From JACCZR01 sp963844805 (lineage in GTDB: Bacteria > Actinomycetota > Thermoleophilia > Solirubrobacterales > Thermoleophilaceae), in contig CAWJPU010000009.1 of the NCBI GenBank assembly GCA_963844805.1, positions 372,001 to 436,000 of the forward strand: 64,000 nucleotides of DNA, in the 5' to 3' direction. Below the pieces are notes generated by a model that had not been told where the DNA came from, did no database searches, and saw only the letters and a list, made by a program, of their open reading frames with translations. A program made the translations under genes and the position numbers. Shown here one piece after another: positions 55,242-64,000 of this stretch (the stretch's first letter is position 1; each line of letters starts with the position of its first letter).

Positions 55242-55789
55242 CCCCTGTAGACCGCAACAGCGACGTATCGGTGGGCACACAGCTACTGGCACAGTTGCGC
55301 GCCGCGGTCGCCGACGGCGACCTCGCCCCCGGCGACCTCTTCCCCAGCATCCGCGACCTGGCCGAGGCCACGGGGGTGAGCGTGAACACCGTGCGGTCGG
55401 CTTACGCGCGGCTGGAGAACGAGGGCCTGGTGCGCACCGAGCACGGCCGCGGCACCTTCGTGGCCGACGAGCGCGGCACCCGTCGCGAGCTGCGCCGCCA
55501 GATCGAGCGCCTGGAGGCCGCCGTCGCCCGTCGCCCACAGCGGGGCACGGCCGCCAGCGGCGTTCCGGCCGGGCGGCTGCTGTCCACCGAGGAGCTGCGC
55601 GAGGTGCGCGACTCGCTGCGGGAAGAGGTCGGGCGCCTGGACGACGAGCGCGCCGAGCTGATGCGGCGGCTTGCGGAGCTCGACCGCCTGGACGCGGAGC
55701 CCGAGCCCGCCAGCCCGCGCAGGCGAAGGACGGGCGCTCGTCGACCAGCCTGGCGAACGTGCGTGTGCGCTGGGTGGGCGGCTAGCTAG
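55235..55789 (+). CDS. GntR-family transcriptional regulator (YtrA type)
   Basis: A 184-residue regulator. The N-terminal winged helix has GTQLLAQLRAAVADGDLAPG, LFPSIRDLAEATGVSVNTVR and YARLENEGLVRTEHGRGTFV. The C-terminal part is short and coiled (LREEVGRLDDERAELMRRL), as in the YtrA subfamily, which usually controls neighbouring transporter genes. It is divergent from mlaE. Its stop shares bases with the purM stop in CTAG. Confidence 0.9.
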   Translation: MFTPVDRNSDVSVGTQLLAQLRAAVADGDLAPGDLFPSIRDLAEATGVSVNTVRSAYARLENEGLVRTEHGRGTFVADERGTRRELRRQIERLEAAVARRPQRGTAASGVPAGRLLSTEELREVRDSLREEVGRLDDERAELMRRLAELDRLDAEPEPASPRRRRTGARRPAWRTCVCAGWAAS

Positions 55790-56814
55790 GAGAGGCCCTC
55801 GCCGCGACGGCCCTCGAGCCCCGCGGCCTCGACCACGCCGGCGCGGTCGGTCACCTCGCCGATCACCGCAGTCCCCGGGTGGCGCTCGCCCAGCAGAGCC
55901 ACTGCCTCGCCCGCCTGGTCGGCCGGCACGACGCAGCAGAACCCGCAGCCCAGGTTGAACACCTCGTGCATGTCCGCCTCCGAGACCGAGGCGCGCGCGG
56001 CGATCAGGTCGAACACCGGCGGCCGGGGCAGCGGGGCGTCGATGCGGTAGCCCACGTCGGCCTCCAGGCGGAGCAGGTTGAGCAGGCCGTCCCCGGTGAT
56101 GTGCGCCAGGCCGCGCGCCTCCACATCCGAGCGCAGCAGCTCCAGCACTGCCTGCACGTAGATCACGGTGGGCTCGAGCAGCGTCTCGCCCACGGACGCG
56201 CCGCCGAGCTCCTCGGGGCGCTCGTGGAGGTCGGGCAGCACGCGCCGGGCCAGTGTGAGGCCGTTGGAGTGCACCCCGGAGGCCGGCAGCCCGACGATCG
56301 CGTCGCCCGGCGCCACCGCGGCGCCGGTCACGATCTCGTCGAGGCGCACCGTGCCCACGCAGGCGCCGACCAGGTCGAGGCCCTTGACCATCTCCGGCAC
56401 CACCGCGAGCTCGCCGCCCGGGATCTCCACGCCGGCGTTCTCGGCTCCGCGGCGCAGGCCCTCTGCCACCTCGGCGAGCACGGCGGGGTCAGCCTCCACG
56501 ACGGCGATGTAGTCCAGCAGGGCGATCGGCTCGGCCCCGACGCAGACGACGTCGTTGACGTTCATCGCCATGCAGTCGATCCCGACCGTGTCGAACCGCC
56601 CCAGGGCCTCGGCCACCAGCAGCTTCGTCCCCACGCCATCGGTGGACAGGGCGACGCCGCGCTCGTCGTCGAGCGCCAGCACGTTCGCGTAGTGGCCCGA
56701 CCCCATCACGGCGCGCGAGGGGCGGCCGAGGTCGATCCGCTTGAGCACGTCGACCAGCGCGGCGACGCCGGCGTCGGCTCCCGGGTAGGTCGGGTTGGCC
56801 TCCATCGCCGCCAT
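55786..56814 (-). CDS. purM: Phosphoribosylformylglycinamidine cyclo-ligase
   Basis: Makes aminoimidazole ribotide in purine synthesis. The 342-residue protein shows YPGADAGVAALVDVL near the start, LSTDGVGTKLLVAEALGRFD, GIDCMAMNVNDVVCVGAEP, LDYIAV, GLPASGVHSNGLTLAR and HITGDGLLNLLRLEADVGY, all AIR synthetase motifs. The ATG at 56814 is used; the ATG at 56805 is possible. It lies 17 bases after the phosphatase gene. Confidence 0.96.
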   Translation of the reverse strand: MAAMEANPTYPGADAGVAALVDVLKRIDLGRPSRAVMGSGHYANVLALDDERGVALSTDGVGTKLLVAEALGRFDTVGIDCMAMNVNDVVCVGAEPIALLDYIAVVEADPAVLAEVAEGLRRGAENAGVEIPGGELAVVPEMVKGLDLVGACVGTVRLDEIVTGAAVAPGDAIVGLPASGVHSNGLTLARRVLPDLHERPEELGGASVGETLLEPTVIYVQAVLELLRSDVEARGLAHITGDGLLNLLRLEADVGYRIDAPLPRPPVFDLIAARASVSEADMHEVFNLGCGFCCVVPADQAGEAVALLGERHPGTAVIGEVTDRAGVVEAAGLEGRRGEGLS

Positions 56815-56831
56815 TCTCGCCGCCGGGGCGG

Positions 56832-58442
56832 TCAGGACGGAGTGCGACGCAGCGCGAGGCCGACGGCGTCGTCGGCCATGCCGCTCGCCCAGGAGGAGAC
56901 CTCGTCGTGCACGGCGCGCGGGAGGTCGGCGGTGGCGACCTTGCCCGCCAGGCGCACCACGATGTCGCGTAGGCGCTCGATTCCGAGGATCTCGCCATCG
57001 CGGCGCGCCTCCAGCAGGCCGTCGCTGTAGGCGAACACCACGTCGCCGGGGGAGAGCGCCACGTGCTCGGTGTAGGCGCGGCACGAGCTCTCCACGCCCA
57101 GCGGAAGACCGTGCGCCTCGAGCGCCTCGGAGCCGACTCCGTGGCTGAGGTGCAGCGGCGGGAGGTGTCCCGCCCCGGCGTAGCGCAGGCCGTCGGGGGA
57201 GACATAGGCCAGGAACGCGGTCACGAAGCTCTCGTCGTCGAGCCTGCCGGTGATCATCGTGTTCGCCTGCTCGAGCACCTCGCCGGGCTCGGTCAGGTCC
57301 CACGCGCGCGCCTCGATGAAGAACCGCACCATGGAGGCCAGGGCCGCCTTCTCCACGCCCTTGCCCGCGACGTCGCCCACCAGCATCGCCACCTCACCGT
57401 TCGGCAGCGGCCACGCGCCGTACACGTCTCCCCCCACCGCCTGGCTGGCCGCGGGCTCGTAGGCGAGCCCGACCTCGAAGCCGGCCACCTCGGGCAGCGA
57501 CTGCGGCACGAAGCCCTGGGTGAGGGCGGCTGTCACCCGGCGCTCGTGCTGGAAGTCGAAGCTGTTGGCGATCGCTCCGGCGGACACGCGCGCGAGCTGG
57601 TTGAGCAGCGAGAGGTCGTTGTCGCCGAGGTGGCCGGGCTCGGGGTGGCTGATCGAGAGCGACCCGAATCGCCGCCGCCCCAGCTCCAGGGGCACCCGCA
57701 GCGAGGACATCCCCACCCCGGTGCGCTCCTCGCGACCGTCGGCCACGAACGAGACCTCGGCGTCGGTGGCGCCGGTCAGGCGCTTGGCGTGCTCGGCCAT
57801 GGAGGCGACGATCTTGTCCAGCTCCAGCGAGCCCGACACGTCCTCGGCGGCGTGCTTGAGCATCTGCTCCTCGCGCGCGCGGCGGGACTCGGCCTCGGCC
57901 ACCGCGGAGCGCTCGAGGACCGTCGCGGCGAGGTCCGCGAGCACGCGGGAGAAGTCGAGGTCGCGGCGGGTGAGCGGCTCCTGGGGATCGAGCCCCGCGG
58001 CGAGCAGCACGCCGTCCTGGCGACCGTGGCGCCCGGTGATCGGCACGCACACCAGCGAGGCGGCGCTGTAGCGGTCCCAGATGGGGTCGGCGACCTCCTC
58101 GCCGAGGCTGGCCCGCGCCCGGTCGAGCAGCATCGTCGCCGCTTCCCAGTCCTCCATGCGCGGGAGGAACAGCGGCCGGTCGCGCTCGATCACGATTTCC
58201 GGCGGGCCGGGCCGCAGGCGGTCGTAGGGACGCCGGTGGGCGGGCTCGAGGATCTTCCGCAGCTCGGGGTCGCGGAACCAGGCGGCCAGCGGCCTGACCT
58301 CCGTGCGGCCCCGATCGACCCCCAGGAACGCGATCCCGTCGATCGGCATCAGCCGCCGGGCGTGCTCGATCAGCGGATCGAGGGCGTCGCGCTCGGCGGG
58401 CGGTGGTGCGGGAGAGCTCGGGGCGGGGACGGCGATGGACAT
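56832..58442 (-). CDS. SpoIIE/RsbU-type PP2C phosphatase with GAF domains
   Basis: A 536-residue sensor phosphatase. Residues 20-190 and about 200-320 look like two GAF-like sensory domains (IDGIAFLGVDRGRTEVRPLA; LNQLARVSAGAIANSFDFQ). The C-terminal SpoIIE domain has GGDVYGAWPLPNGEVAMLVG, DVAGKGVEKAALASMVRF, YAGAGHLPPLHL and GDVVFAYSDGLLEAR. Such proteins usually dephosphorylate anti-sigma-factor antagonists; no partner gene is adjacent. Its grouping with purM is unusual. Confidence 0.9.
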   Translation of the reverse strand: MSIAVPAPSSPAPPPAERDALDPLIEHARRLMPIDGIAFLGVDRGRTEVRPLAAWFRDPELRKILEPAHRRPYDRLRPGPPEIVIERDRPLFLPRMEDWEAATMLLDRARASLGEEVADPIWDRYSAASLVCVPITGRHGRQDGVLLAAGLDPQEPLTRRDLDFSRVLADLAATVLERSAVAEAESRRAREEQMLKHAAEDVSGSLELDKIVASMAEHAKRLTGATDAEVSFVADGREERTGVGMSSLRVPLELGRRRFGSLSISHPEPGHLGDNDLSLLNQLARVSAGAIANSFDFQHERRVTAALTQGFVPQSLPEVAGFEVGLAYEPAASQAVGGDVYGAWPLPNGEVAMLVGDVAGKGVEKAALASMVRFFIEARAWDLTEPGEVLEQANTMITGRLDDESFVTAFLAYVSPDGLRYAGAGHLPPLHLSHGVGSEALEAHGLPLGVESSCRAYTEHVALSPGDVVFAYSDGLLEARRDGEILGIERLRDIVVRLAGKVATADLPRAVHDEVSSWASGMADDAVGLALRRTPS

Positions 58443-58491
58443 CGGGCCGGAGGCCCAGCGTAGGCCCGTCGGGGCCCCCGCGCCAGCAGCG

Positions 58492-59136
58492 TCAGGCGCT
58501 CTCCGGCTCGGGCTCGGAGCCGCCGCCGCGACGGCGGCGAACGATCAGGTAGATCACGCCGATGACGATCGCCGCCGCCACCGCGTAGTCGACGTAGTGG
58601 AGGTAGTCCTTCCACTTCTCCCAGTTGTCGCCGGCCTTCTGGCCGATGAAGGTCAGCATCAGCACCCAGGGGACGCAGCCGGCGATGGTCAGAAGGCTGA
58701 AGCGCCAGAAGGGCATGCGCGCCACGCCGGCGGGGAGCGAGATGAACGTGCGGATGATCGGGAGCATCCGGGTGAAGAAGACGGTGGCGTCGCCGTGGCG
58801 CTCGAACCAGCGGTCGGCCCAATCGAGGTGGCTCTTCTTGATGTGCAGCTTCTTGCCGTGCTTCTCCAGGAGGTCGACGCGACCGGCGTAGCCGATCCAG
58901 TACGCCACCCACGAGCCGACGAGGTTGGCGACCGAGCCCACGGCGGTGGCCATGAACAGGCTGTACTCGCCGTTGGAGACGTTGAAGCCGGCGAACAGCA
59001 TCGTCGCCTCGGAGGGCACGGGTATGCACGCGCTCTCCAGCAGCATGAGGATGAAGACGCCGGGAAGCCCCATCGCGTCCACCACGTCCACGGCAACGTT
59101 GACGATGGGGTCGGTTAGGGAGGCGAGGACAAGCAA
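58492..59136 (-). CDS. DedA-family membrane protein
   Basis: A 214-residue DedA/SNARE-associated protein, now regarded as polyprenyl-phosphate or phospholipid carriers. The family core reads FILMLLESACIPVPSEATML, AVGSVANLVGSWVAYWIGY and FFTRMLPIIRTFISLPAGVA with its conserved Arg. The C-terminal tail is basic then acidic. The gene is divergent from the polysaccharide genes, which fits a carrier-recycling role (inference). Confidence 0.93.
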   Translation of the reverse strand: MLVLASLTDPIVNVAVDVVDAMGLPGVFILMLLESACIPVPSEATMLFAGFNVSNGEYSLFMATAVGSVANLVGSWVAYWIGYAGRVDLLEKHGKKLHIKKSHLDWADRWFERHGDATVFFTRMLPIIRTFISLPAGVARMPFWRFSLLTIAGCVPWVLMLTFIGQKAGDNWEKWKDYLHYVDYAVAAAIVIGVIYLIVRRRRGGGSEPEPESA

Positions 59137-59231
59137 CTGAGACGTGAAGTCGAAGAAGGCGATCAGGACGCGGGGCAGGATGCCCCGCGGGGCTAATCAA
59201 ACACAGCAGCGGGTTAGGGTAGCTAGCCGTT

Positions 59232-60311
59232 TTGAGCGTTCCGCTGTTCGCCAGCTCGCTCGAGCCCTACCGCCCGCGCCTGGACGAGGCGCTCGCGCGC
59301 GTGGTCGAGAGCGGCAAATTCATCCTCGGCCCCGAGGTGGCCGCCTTCGAGGAGGAGTTCGCCTCCTACCTCGGCGTACGCCATTGCGTGGGAGTGGCCA
59401 ACGGCACCGACGCGCTGGCGATCGCGCTGCGCTCGCTCGGCGTCGAGCCGGGCGACGAGGTGGTGATGCCCTCGCTCACCTTCTACGCGACCGCCGAGGC
59501 GGCGGCCGACGTGGGCGCCGTACCGGTGTTCTGCGACGTCGACGCCGACACCGCCTGCGTGACCGCGGACACCGTCCGCGCTGCGCTCACCCCCAGGACG
59601 AAGGCCATCGTGCCGGTGCACCTGTTCGGCAACGTCGCGCCGGTCCCCGAGCTGCGCGAGCTCGGCCCGCCGGTGCTCGAGGACGCTGCGCAGGCCGCCG
59701 GGGCTACGCTCGGCGACCGTCACGCGGGCGCGCTGGCCGACGCGGCCACCTTCTCGTTCTTCCCCTCGAAGAACCTGCCCTGCCTGGGCGACGGCGGCGC
59801 GATCGTGACGAACAGCGACGAGGTGGCCGGGCAGGCCCGCAAGCTCCGCTTCCACGGCTCGCGCGACAAGGTCACTTTCGAGGAGGTGGGCTACAACTCG
59901 CGCCTCGACGAGCTGCAAGCCGCCGCGCTGCGGGTGCTGCTGCCTGAGCTCGACGGCTGGACGCGGGCGCGGCAGGCGGCCGCCGCCGAGTACGAGCGCC
60001 GGGGGCTGGGCGAGCACCTGACGCTCCCGCGGCCCACCGAGGGCGCCGGCCACGCCTATCACCTCTACGCCGCTCGCCACCCGCAGGCGGACGAGCTCGC
60101 GGCGGCGCTGGGCGAGCGGGGGGTCTCCGCGCGGGGCTACTACCGCGTGCCTGTGCACCGCCAGCCGGCGATGGAGCGCTTCGGCGCGGGAGCCGACCTC
60201 CCGGCCACCGAGGAGCTGGCGGCGACCAACCTGGCGCTCCCAATGGGCACCGGCCTGGACCCCGAGGCCGTCGGTGAGGTGGTCGAGGCATGCGCGTCTG
60301 GGTCGACCTGA
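59232..60311 (+). CDS. DegT/DnrJ/EryC1/StrS sugar aminotransferase
   Basis: A 359-residue PLP enzyme acting on nucleotide-linked keto sugars. Landmarks are GPEVAAFEEEFASYLGVRHC, GVANGTDALAIALRSLGV, GDEVVMPSLTFYATAEA, VPVHLFGN, LEDAAQAAGATLG and the Schiff-base Lys in FSFFPSKNLPCLGDGGAI, then YNSRLDELQAAAL. TTG start; a TAGGGT box 11 bases earlier may be the -10. It begins the surface-polysaccharide run; the dehydratase three genes on could supply its 4-keto substrate. Confidence 0.93.
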   Translation: MSVPLFASSLEPYRPRLDEALARVVESGKFILGPEVAAFEEEFASYLGVRHCVGVANGTDALAIALRSLGVEPGDEVVMPSLTFYATAEAAADVGAVPVFCDVDADTACVTADTVRAALTPRTKAIVPVHLFGNVAPVPELRELGPPVLEDAAQAAGATLGDRHAGALADAATFSFFPSKNLPCLGDGGAIVTNSDEVAGQARKLRFHGSRDKVTFEEVGYNSRLDELQAAALRVLLPELDGWTRARQAAAAEYERRGLGEHLTLPRPTEGAGHAYHLYAARHPQADELAAALGERGVSARGYYRVPVHRQPAMERFGAGADLPATEELAATNLALPMGTGLDPEAVGEVVEACASGST

Positions 60312-61273
60312 CCAACTCCCCCCACGTGCTCGTCATGCGCCCGCTGATCGAGGCCATGCGCCAGGACGGCCACGACGTGGAGGTCACGGCGCGCGACTTC
60401 GCCCAGACGCTGGAACTGTGCGAGCGCCTCGGCGTGGACCACACCGCGATCGGCCACCACGGCGGCAAGGGGCGGGCGCTCAACCTCGCGCGCCGCAGCG
60501 TGGCGCTCGCGCGCTGGGCCCGCCCGCGCGGCTTCGACGTTGCCATGGGCCACGCTTCCAACGACGTGATGGTGGCCGCCGCGCTGCTGCGGATCCCCAG
60601 CTCCACCGCCTTCGACTACGAGTGGGCGACCGTCCAGCACCAGGTGAACTGCCGTCTGGCGCGCGCCGTGGTCGTGCCCGAGGCGATCCCGCCCGAGCGG
60701 CTGTACCGGTATGGCGCGAAGCGGAAGCTGCGCCGCTACGCCGGGCTCAAGGAGGAGTACTACCTCGCTGACTTCGAGCCCGACCCCACCGTGCTCGACG
60801 AGCTGGGGCTGGACCGCGAGCGCCCGCTGTACGTGATCCGGACCCCGCCCGCGCTGGCCCTGTACCACCAGTTCGAGAGCTCGATCTTCGGGCGGGTGCT
60901 GGAGGCCCTGCGCGGTGAGCAGACCGTCGTCCTGCCGCGGACGCCCGAGCAGCGCGAGCAGCTCACCGGCTTCATCGTTCCCGAACGAGCGGTGGACGCC
61001 CCCAGTTTGGTGGCCTTCGCCGACCTCGTCGTGTCAGCCGGCGGTACCATGAACCGCGAAGCGGTGGCGCTCGGCACCCCGGTGTTCACCACGTTCGAAG
61101 GGCGCCTGGGTGCCGTGGACGAGGGTCTGTTGCGCGACGGCCGCCTACGCCGGCTGACCGACCCGGCGCAGGTGACCGGAGTGCAGCGGTCGAAAGAGGG
61201 GCCGGACCGCATCCGGCGGGACCCCCGCGAACTCGTCAAAATGCTGCTGTCGGCAAGAACTGATCAGAGTTGA
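60290..61273 (+). CDS. DUF354-family protein (GT-B-like)
   Basis: A 327-residue protein of the DUF354 family, found in bacterial and archaeal polysaccharide loci and predicted to have a glycosyltransferase-B-like fold. It begins MRVWVDLTNSPHVLVMRPLI and contains DVAMGHASNDVMVAAALLRI and FADLVVSAGGTMNREAVALG, the last resembling sugar-nucleotide sites. The first 22 bases overlap the aminotransferase gene. The activity is unproven. Confidence 0.88.
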   Translation: MRVWVDLTNSPHVLVMRPLIEAMRQDGHDVEVTARDFAQTLELCERLGVDHTAIGHHGGKGRALNLARRSVALARWARPRGFDVAMGHASNDVMVAAALLRIPSSTAFDYEWATVQHQVNCRLARAVVVPEAIPPERLYRYGAKRKLRRYAGLKEEYYLADFEPDPTVLDELGLDRERPLYVIRTPPALALYHQFESSIFGRVLEALRGEQTVVLPRTPEQREQLTGFIVPERAVDAPSLVAFADLVVSAGGTMNREAVALGTPVFTTFEGRLGAVDEGLLRDGRLRRLTDPAQVTGVQRSKEGPDRIRRDPRELVKMLLSARTDQS

Positions 61274-63151
61274 GCTCACTCGTCTCATCCGTCAAGGCGC
61301 GCCGCCTGGGCCAGGTGGCGGTGGACGCCTGCCTGATCGGCCTCGCCTACTACCTGGCGTACGTGCTGCGGTTCGACTCGGGCGTCCCCCACCGCTACGA
61401 GGAGCTGCTCACCGACACGTTCGTCTTCGTGGTGGTGATGAAGCTCGCGGTGTTTGCGCTGTTCGGGCTCTACTCCAAGCTCTGGCGCTTCGTCGACCAG
61501 AAGGACTTCGAGTCGCTGGTCAAGGCGGTCGTCGTCTCGAGCTTCGTGCTCATCGTGGCCCTGTTCCTGCTCTCGCCGGGCGACACGAGCCCGCCGCGCG
61601 GCGTCATGGCGCTGGACTTCCTGCTGACGCTGGCCTTCTGCGCCAGCGTCCGCTTCCTCGTCCGCGCCGTGGTGGAGCGGCCACGCGGAGCGCTGGTGGA
61701 GTCCGCCGACCGCGAGGTGCTGATCGTCGGCGCCGGCAACGGCGGCCAGCAAGTGGCCACCGAGCTGCGCCGCAACCCGACGCTGTCCACGGCCCCGATC
61801 GGCTTCATAGACGACGACCCGCGCAAGCGCCGCATGCGCATCGCGGGCTTCGAAGTGCTCGGCTCGACCGACGACCTGGAGCGCGTGCTGGACGACACTC
61901 AGCCCAGCGAGGTCATCATCGCCATCCCCTCGGCCCCTGGCGTCCTGCGCCAGAAGGTCGTGACCGCGTGCCGGCCGCGCGACATCCCCGTCCGCACCCT
62001 GCCCACGACCTTCGAGCTGCTCTCCGGAGGGGTCAACCTCGTCCGCCAGGTCCGCGAGCTGAAGGTGGAGGACGTCCTCGGGCGCGAGCCTGTGCGCGTG
62101 GAGCTCGACCGCGTGGGTGCCTACCTGCGCGGGGACACCGTGCTGGTGACCGGCGCGGGCGGCTCGATCGGCGCCGAGCTGTGCCGCCAGATCGCCCGGG
62201 TGGGACCGCGCGAGCTGATCCTGGTGGAGAACGGCGAGAACTCGCTGTTCGAGATCGCCCGCGAGCTGGAGGACGAGCGCCATTTCGGCCGCGCGACGCC
62301 CGTGCTGGCCGACGTCAAGGACGCCACCCGCATGGCGGAGATCTTCGAGGAGTACGAGCCGTCGGTCGTCTTCCACGCCGCCGCCTACAAGCATGTGGGG
62401 CTCATGGAGGAGAACCCGGTGGAGGCGATCCGCAACAACGCCGTGGCCACCCGCATCGTCGCCGCGGCCGCCGGCGAGGCGGGGGTGGACCGTTTCGTGC
62501 TGGTCTCCACCGACAAGGCGGTGGCGCCGGCCACGGTGATGGGCGCCTCCAAGGCGCTGGCCGAGTGGGCGGTGGAGGCCGCCCACCACCGCTACCGCTC
62601 GACCAAGTACGCCGCCGTGCGGTTCGGCAACGTGCTCGGCTCCTCGGGATCGGTGGTCCCGATCTTCCGCCGCCAGATCGCGGCGGGCGGCCCGCGTGAC
62701 GGTCACCGACGAGAAGATGACGCGCTATTTCATGACGATTCCCGAGGCGGTGCAGCTGATCATCCGCTCGGGTGAGCTGGCCGCCGCCGGCGAGGTCTTC
62801 GTATTGGAGATGGGCGACCCCGTCAAGATCGTCGACCTCGCGCGCAACATGATCCGCCTGGCCGGCCTCGAGCCCGACGAGGACATCGCGGTGGAAGTAA
62901 TCGGCCAGCGGCCGGGGGAGAAGATCCACGAGGACCTGTTCAACCCGGGCGAGCGGCCCCAGCCGACCCCGGCGGAGAAAATCGTCTCGGCGCTGCGCCC
63001 GGCGCCCGATCCCGAGTGGGTGGAGGCCGCTTTCCTGCGGATCGAGGAGCTCGTGTACGCCGGCGACGCGTCGGCGCTGGCCGGCGCCGTGGCCGAGCTG
63101 TCCGCCGAGCGTAGCCTGATGGTCGGCGGCAGCAGCCGCACCGCGCTCTAA
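61270..63151 (+). CDS. CapD/WbpM-like nucleoside-diphosphate-sugar dehydratase (frame broken once)
   Basis: An about 626-residue membrane protein: four N-terminal helices, a first Rossmann domain (VLIVGAGNGGQQVATELRR), and a second NAD-binding dehydratase domain (VLVTGAGGSIGAELCRQIAR, FHAAAYKHVGLMEENPVEAI, LVSTDKAV, GASKALAE). One extra base near 62694 breaks the frame, after which TDEKMTRYFMTIPEAVQLI and IGQRPGEKIHEDLF follow. The family makes 4-keto-6-deoxy sugars from UDP-GlcNAc-like substrates. TTG start overlapping the DUF354 stop (TTGA). Confidence 0.92.
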
Positions 63152-63169
63152 GGTTCGGGGACTTCCGGC

Positions 63170-64000
63170 ATGGAGATCGTCCAGGAGATCGGCGCCTACG
63201 CCGGGCTGGCCGCGGTGGTGGGTCTCGCCGTGTTGTCCGCCCTCTACTTCTCGCAGGCGCGTGACGTTCGCCGGTTGCGTGAATGGGCCGGGCGCGCCCC
63301 CGACCGCGCTCCCGACCCCGCCGCCCGCACCCAGCCCCCGCGGGTGACCCCGCAGCCGCGGCGCACCGGGCCGATCAGGCCCGGGCAGCCGGTACGGCCG
63401 GGTCAGGCGCCCGTACGGCCCGCCCAGGGCGGCGCGAAACCGGCCACCGCGGTGGGCGGAGCCGCCGCGGCGGGCGGAGCTGCTGCCGGAGCCGCGGCCG
63501 GAGCGGCAGGGCCGGAGCGGCCGGCCCCTCCTCTCCCGCCGCTCGCAGCGCGGCCGGCGGAGCCGAGGCCCCGCCCGCCGAGGCCGGCGAGGACGAGGCC
63601 GGCACGGGCGACGACGAGGCCCTGGAGACCGCGGCGGCGGGACGCGACGACGACGCCACCGAGGTCGCGGCCCCGCCCGGCGACGGGGTGCCCGCCGAAG
63701 GCGACACCGGCGAGGGGGACGAGCTCCGCGAGGACGAGGACCTGGGCGACGAGGAGGAGGACGAGGACCGGGAAGCCGTTCCCTCCAACGGCGCCCCCGA
63801 CGCGCGAGGGGGTCTCCCCGCCCGTGCCCCCCGCGGCGCCCGCTTCGCCCCCCACGCTGCCGCCGCGGCCCGCCTCACGCCTGCCCGCCCGGCCCGCGCC
63901 GCCGAGTCGGACCGGGGGCGGCCACACGGAGGTCATCCCGCCTTCCCAGCGCAAGCAGCCCTGGTACCGGCGCGATCCGCGCCTGGCTGTGCTCGCGGTG
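63170..64000 (+). CDS. Membrane protein with Pro/Ala-rich and acidic linker, partial (frame breaks)
   Basis: The ATG at 63170 opens EIVQEIGAYAGLAAVVGLAV, one membrane helix, then a Pro/Arg-rich stretch with GQPVRPGQAPVRPAQGG repeats. From about 63520 the sensible frame changes: the +1 frame gives an acidic linker (EAGEDEAGTGDDEALE, DELREDEDLGDEEEDED). Close to the edge the first frame again looks right (HTEVIPPSQRKQPWYRRDPR), followed by the start of a second helix. At least two frame breaks are therefore implied. It continues beyond the window. Function unknown. Confidence 0.5.
   Translation, partial: MEIVQEIGAYAGLAAVVGLAVLSALYFSQARDVRRLREWAGRAPDRAPDPAARTQPPRVTPQPRRTGPIRPGQPVRPGQAPVRPAQGGAKPATAVGGAAAAGGAAAGAAAGAAGPERPAPPLPPLAARPAEPRPRPPRPARTRPARATTRPWRPRRRDATTTPPRSRPRPATGCPPKATPARGTSSARTRTWATRRRTRTGKPFPPTAPPTREGVSPPVPPAAPASPPTLPPRPASRLPARPAPPSRTGGGHTEVIPPSQRKQPWYRRDPRLAVLAV

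Noticed and set aside
63375..63954. Two antisense frames at the right edge
   Set aside because: They mirror the low-complexity Pro/Ala/acidic linker of the plus-strand gene and contain no domain.

Overview
The window is about 64 kb of very GC-rich chromosome from an actinobacterium. It most likely belongs to the deep-branching Thermoleophilia/Solirubrobacterales-like group rather than to classic Streptomyces or Mycobacterium types; this placement is inference. The supporting evidence is the conserved fhaA-fhaB-pstP-rodA-pbpA-pknB cluster, menaquinone genes, ParB sites of the GTTTC-N2-GAAAC type, frequent GTG/TTG starts and many -10 boxes of the TAGACT/TACACT type lying almost on the start codon. 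The centre of the window is the replication-origin neighbourhood: parB-parA-rsmG-jag-yidC-yidD-rnpA-rpmH on the minus strand and dnaA-dnaN-recF-dciA-gyrB-gyrA on the plus strand. No rRNA, CRISPR array, IS element or phage is visible. One tRNA (Ile, GAT) is present.

Layout. 1-1.7 kb: tatC, tatA and dcd. 1.8-9.6 kb: a long minus-strand run, hemB - fused siroheme-decarboxylase-like gene - hemL - small ORF - qcrA - qcrB - qcrC - menG - hepT, which joins heme synthesis, the cytochrome b6c-type complex and menaquinone synthesis. 9.7-11.7 kb: an ABC-2 exporter. 11.7-20.3 kb: ymdB, an alpha/beta hydrolase, a GtrA/glycosyltransferase-like envelope locus, a phosphodiesterase, a DUF4126 protein, an aminotransferase with a first D-Ala-D-Ala ligase, and DUF151. 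20.3-34.4 kb: the origin region. 34.4-40.5 kb: a MetE-like protein, a secreted helical protein, a stretch of highly structured non-coding DNA, then DUF4446-pheA-HNH-coiled-coil, and a CARDB-like membrane protein. 40.7-52.4 kb: the Ser/Thr kinase/FHA/phosphatase/cell-wall cluster with a second ddl. 52.4-59.1 kb: a DsbA-like protein without cysteines, an MlaE permease divergent from a GntR regulator, purM, a SpoIIE-type phosphatase and DedA. 59.2-64 kb: surface-polysaccharide genes.

A recurring feature is single-base frame breaks, almost all net +1, in genes that cannot plausibly be dead (dnaA, recF, yidC, rsmG, hemL, dciA and others). I read these as base-calling or assembly errors and give the reconstructed gene spans. 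Points that merit a second look are a 59-bp dispersed repeat that encodes the tail of MenG, a structured non-coding region at about 36.5 kb, probable CTG start codons inside NTGA overlaps, the heme/bc/menaquinone operon with its fused decarboxylase and a 14-codon micro-ORF, an 806-residue E. coli-sized GyrB with a hairpin in its leader, parS sites inside coding sequences, and leaderless-type promoters.
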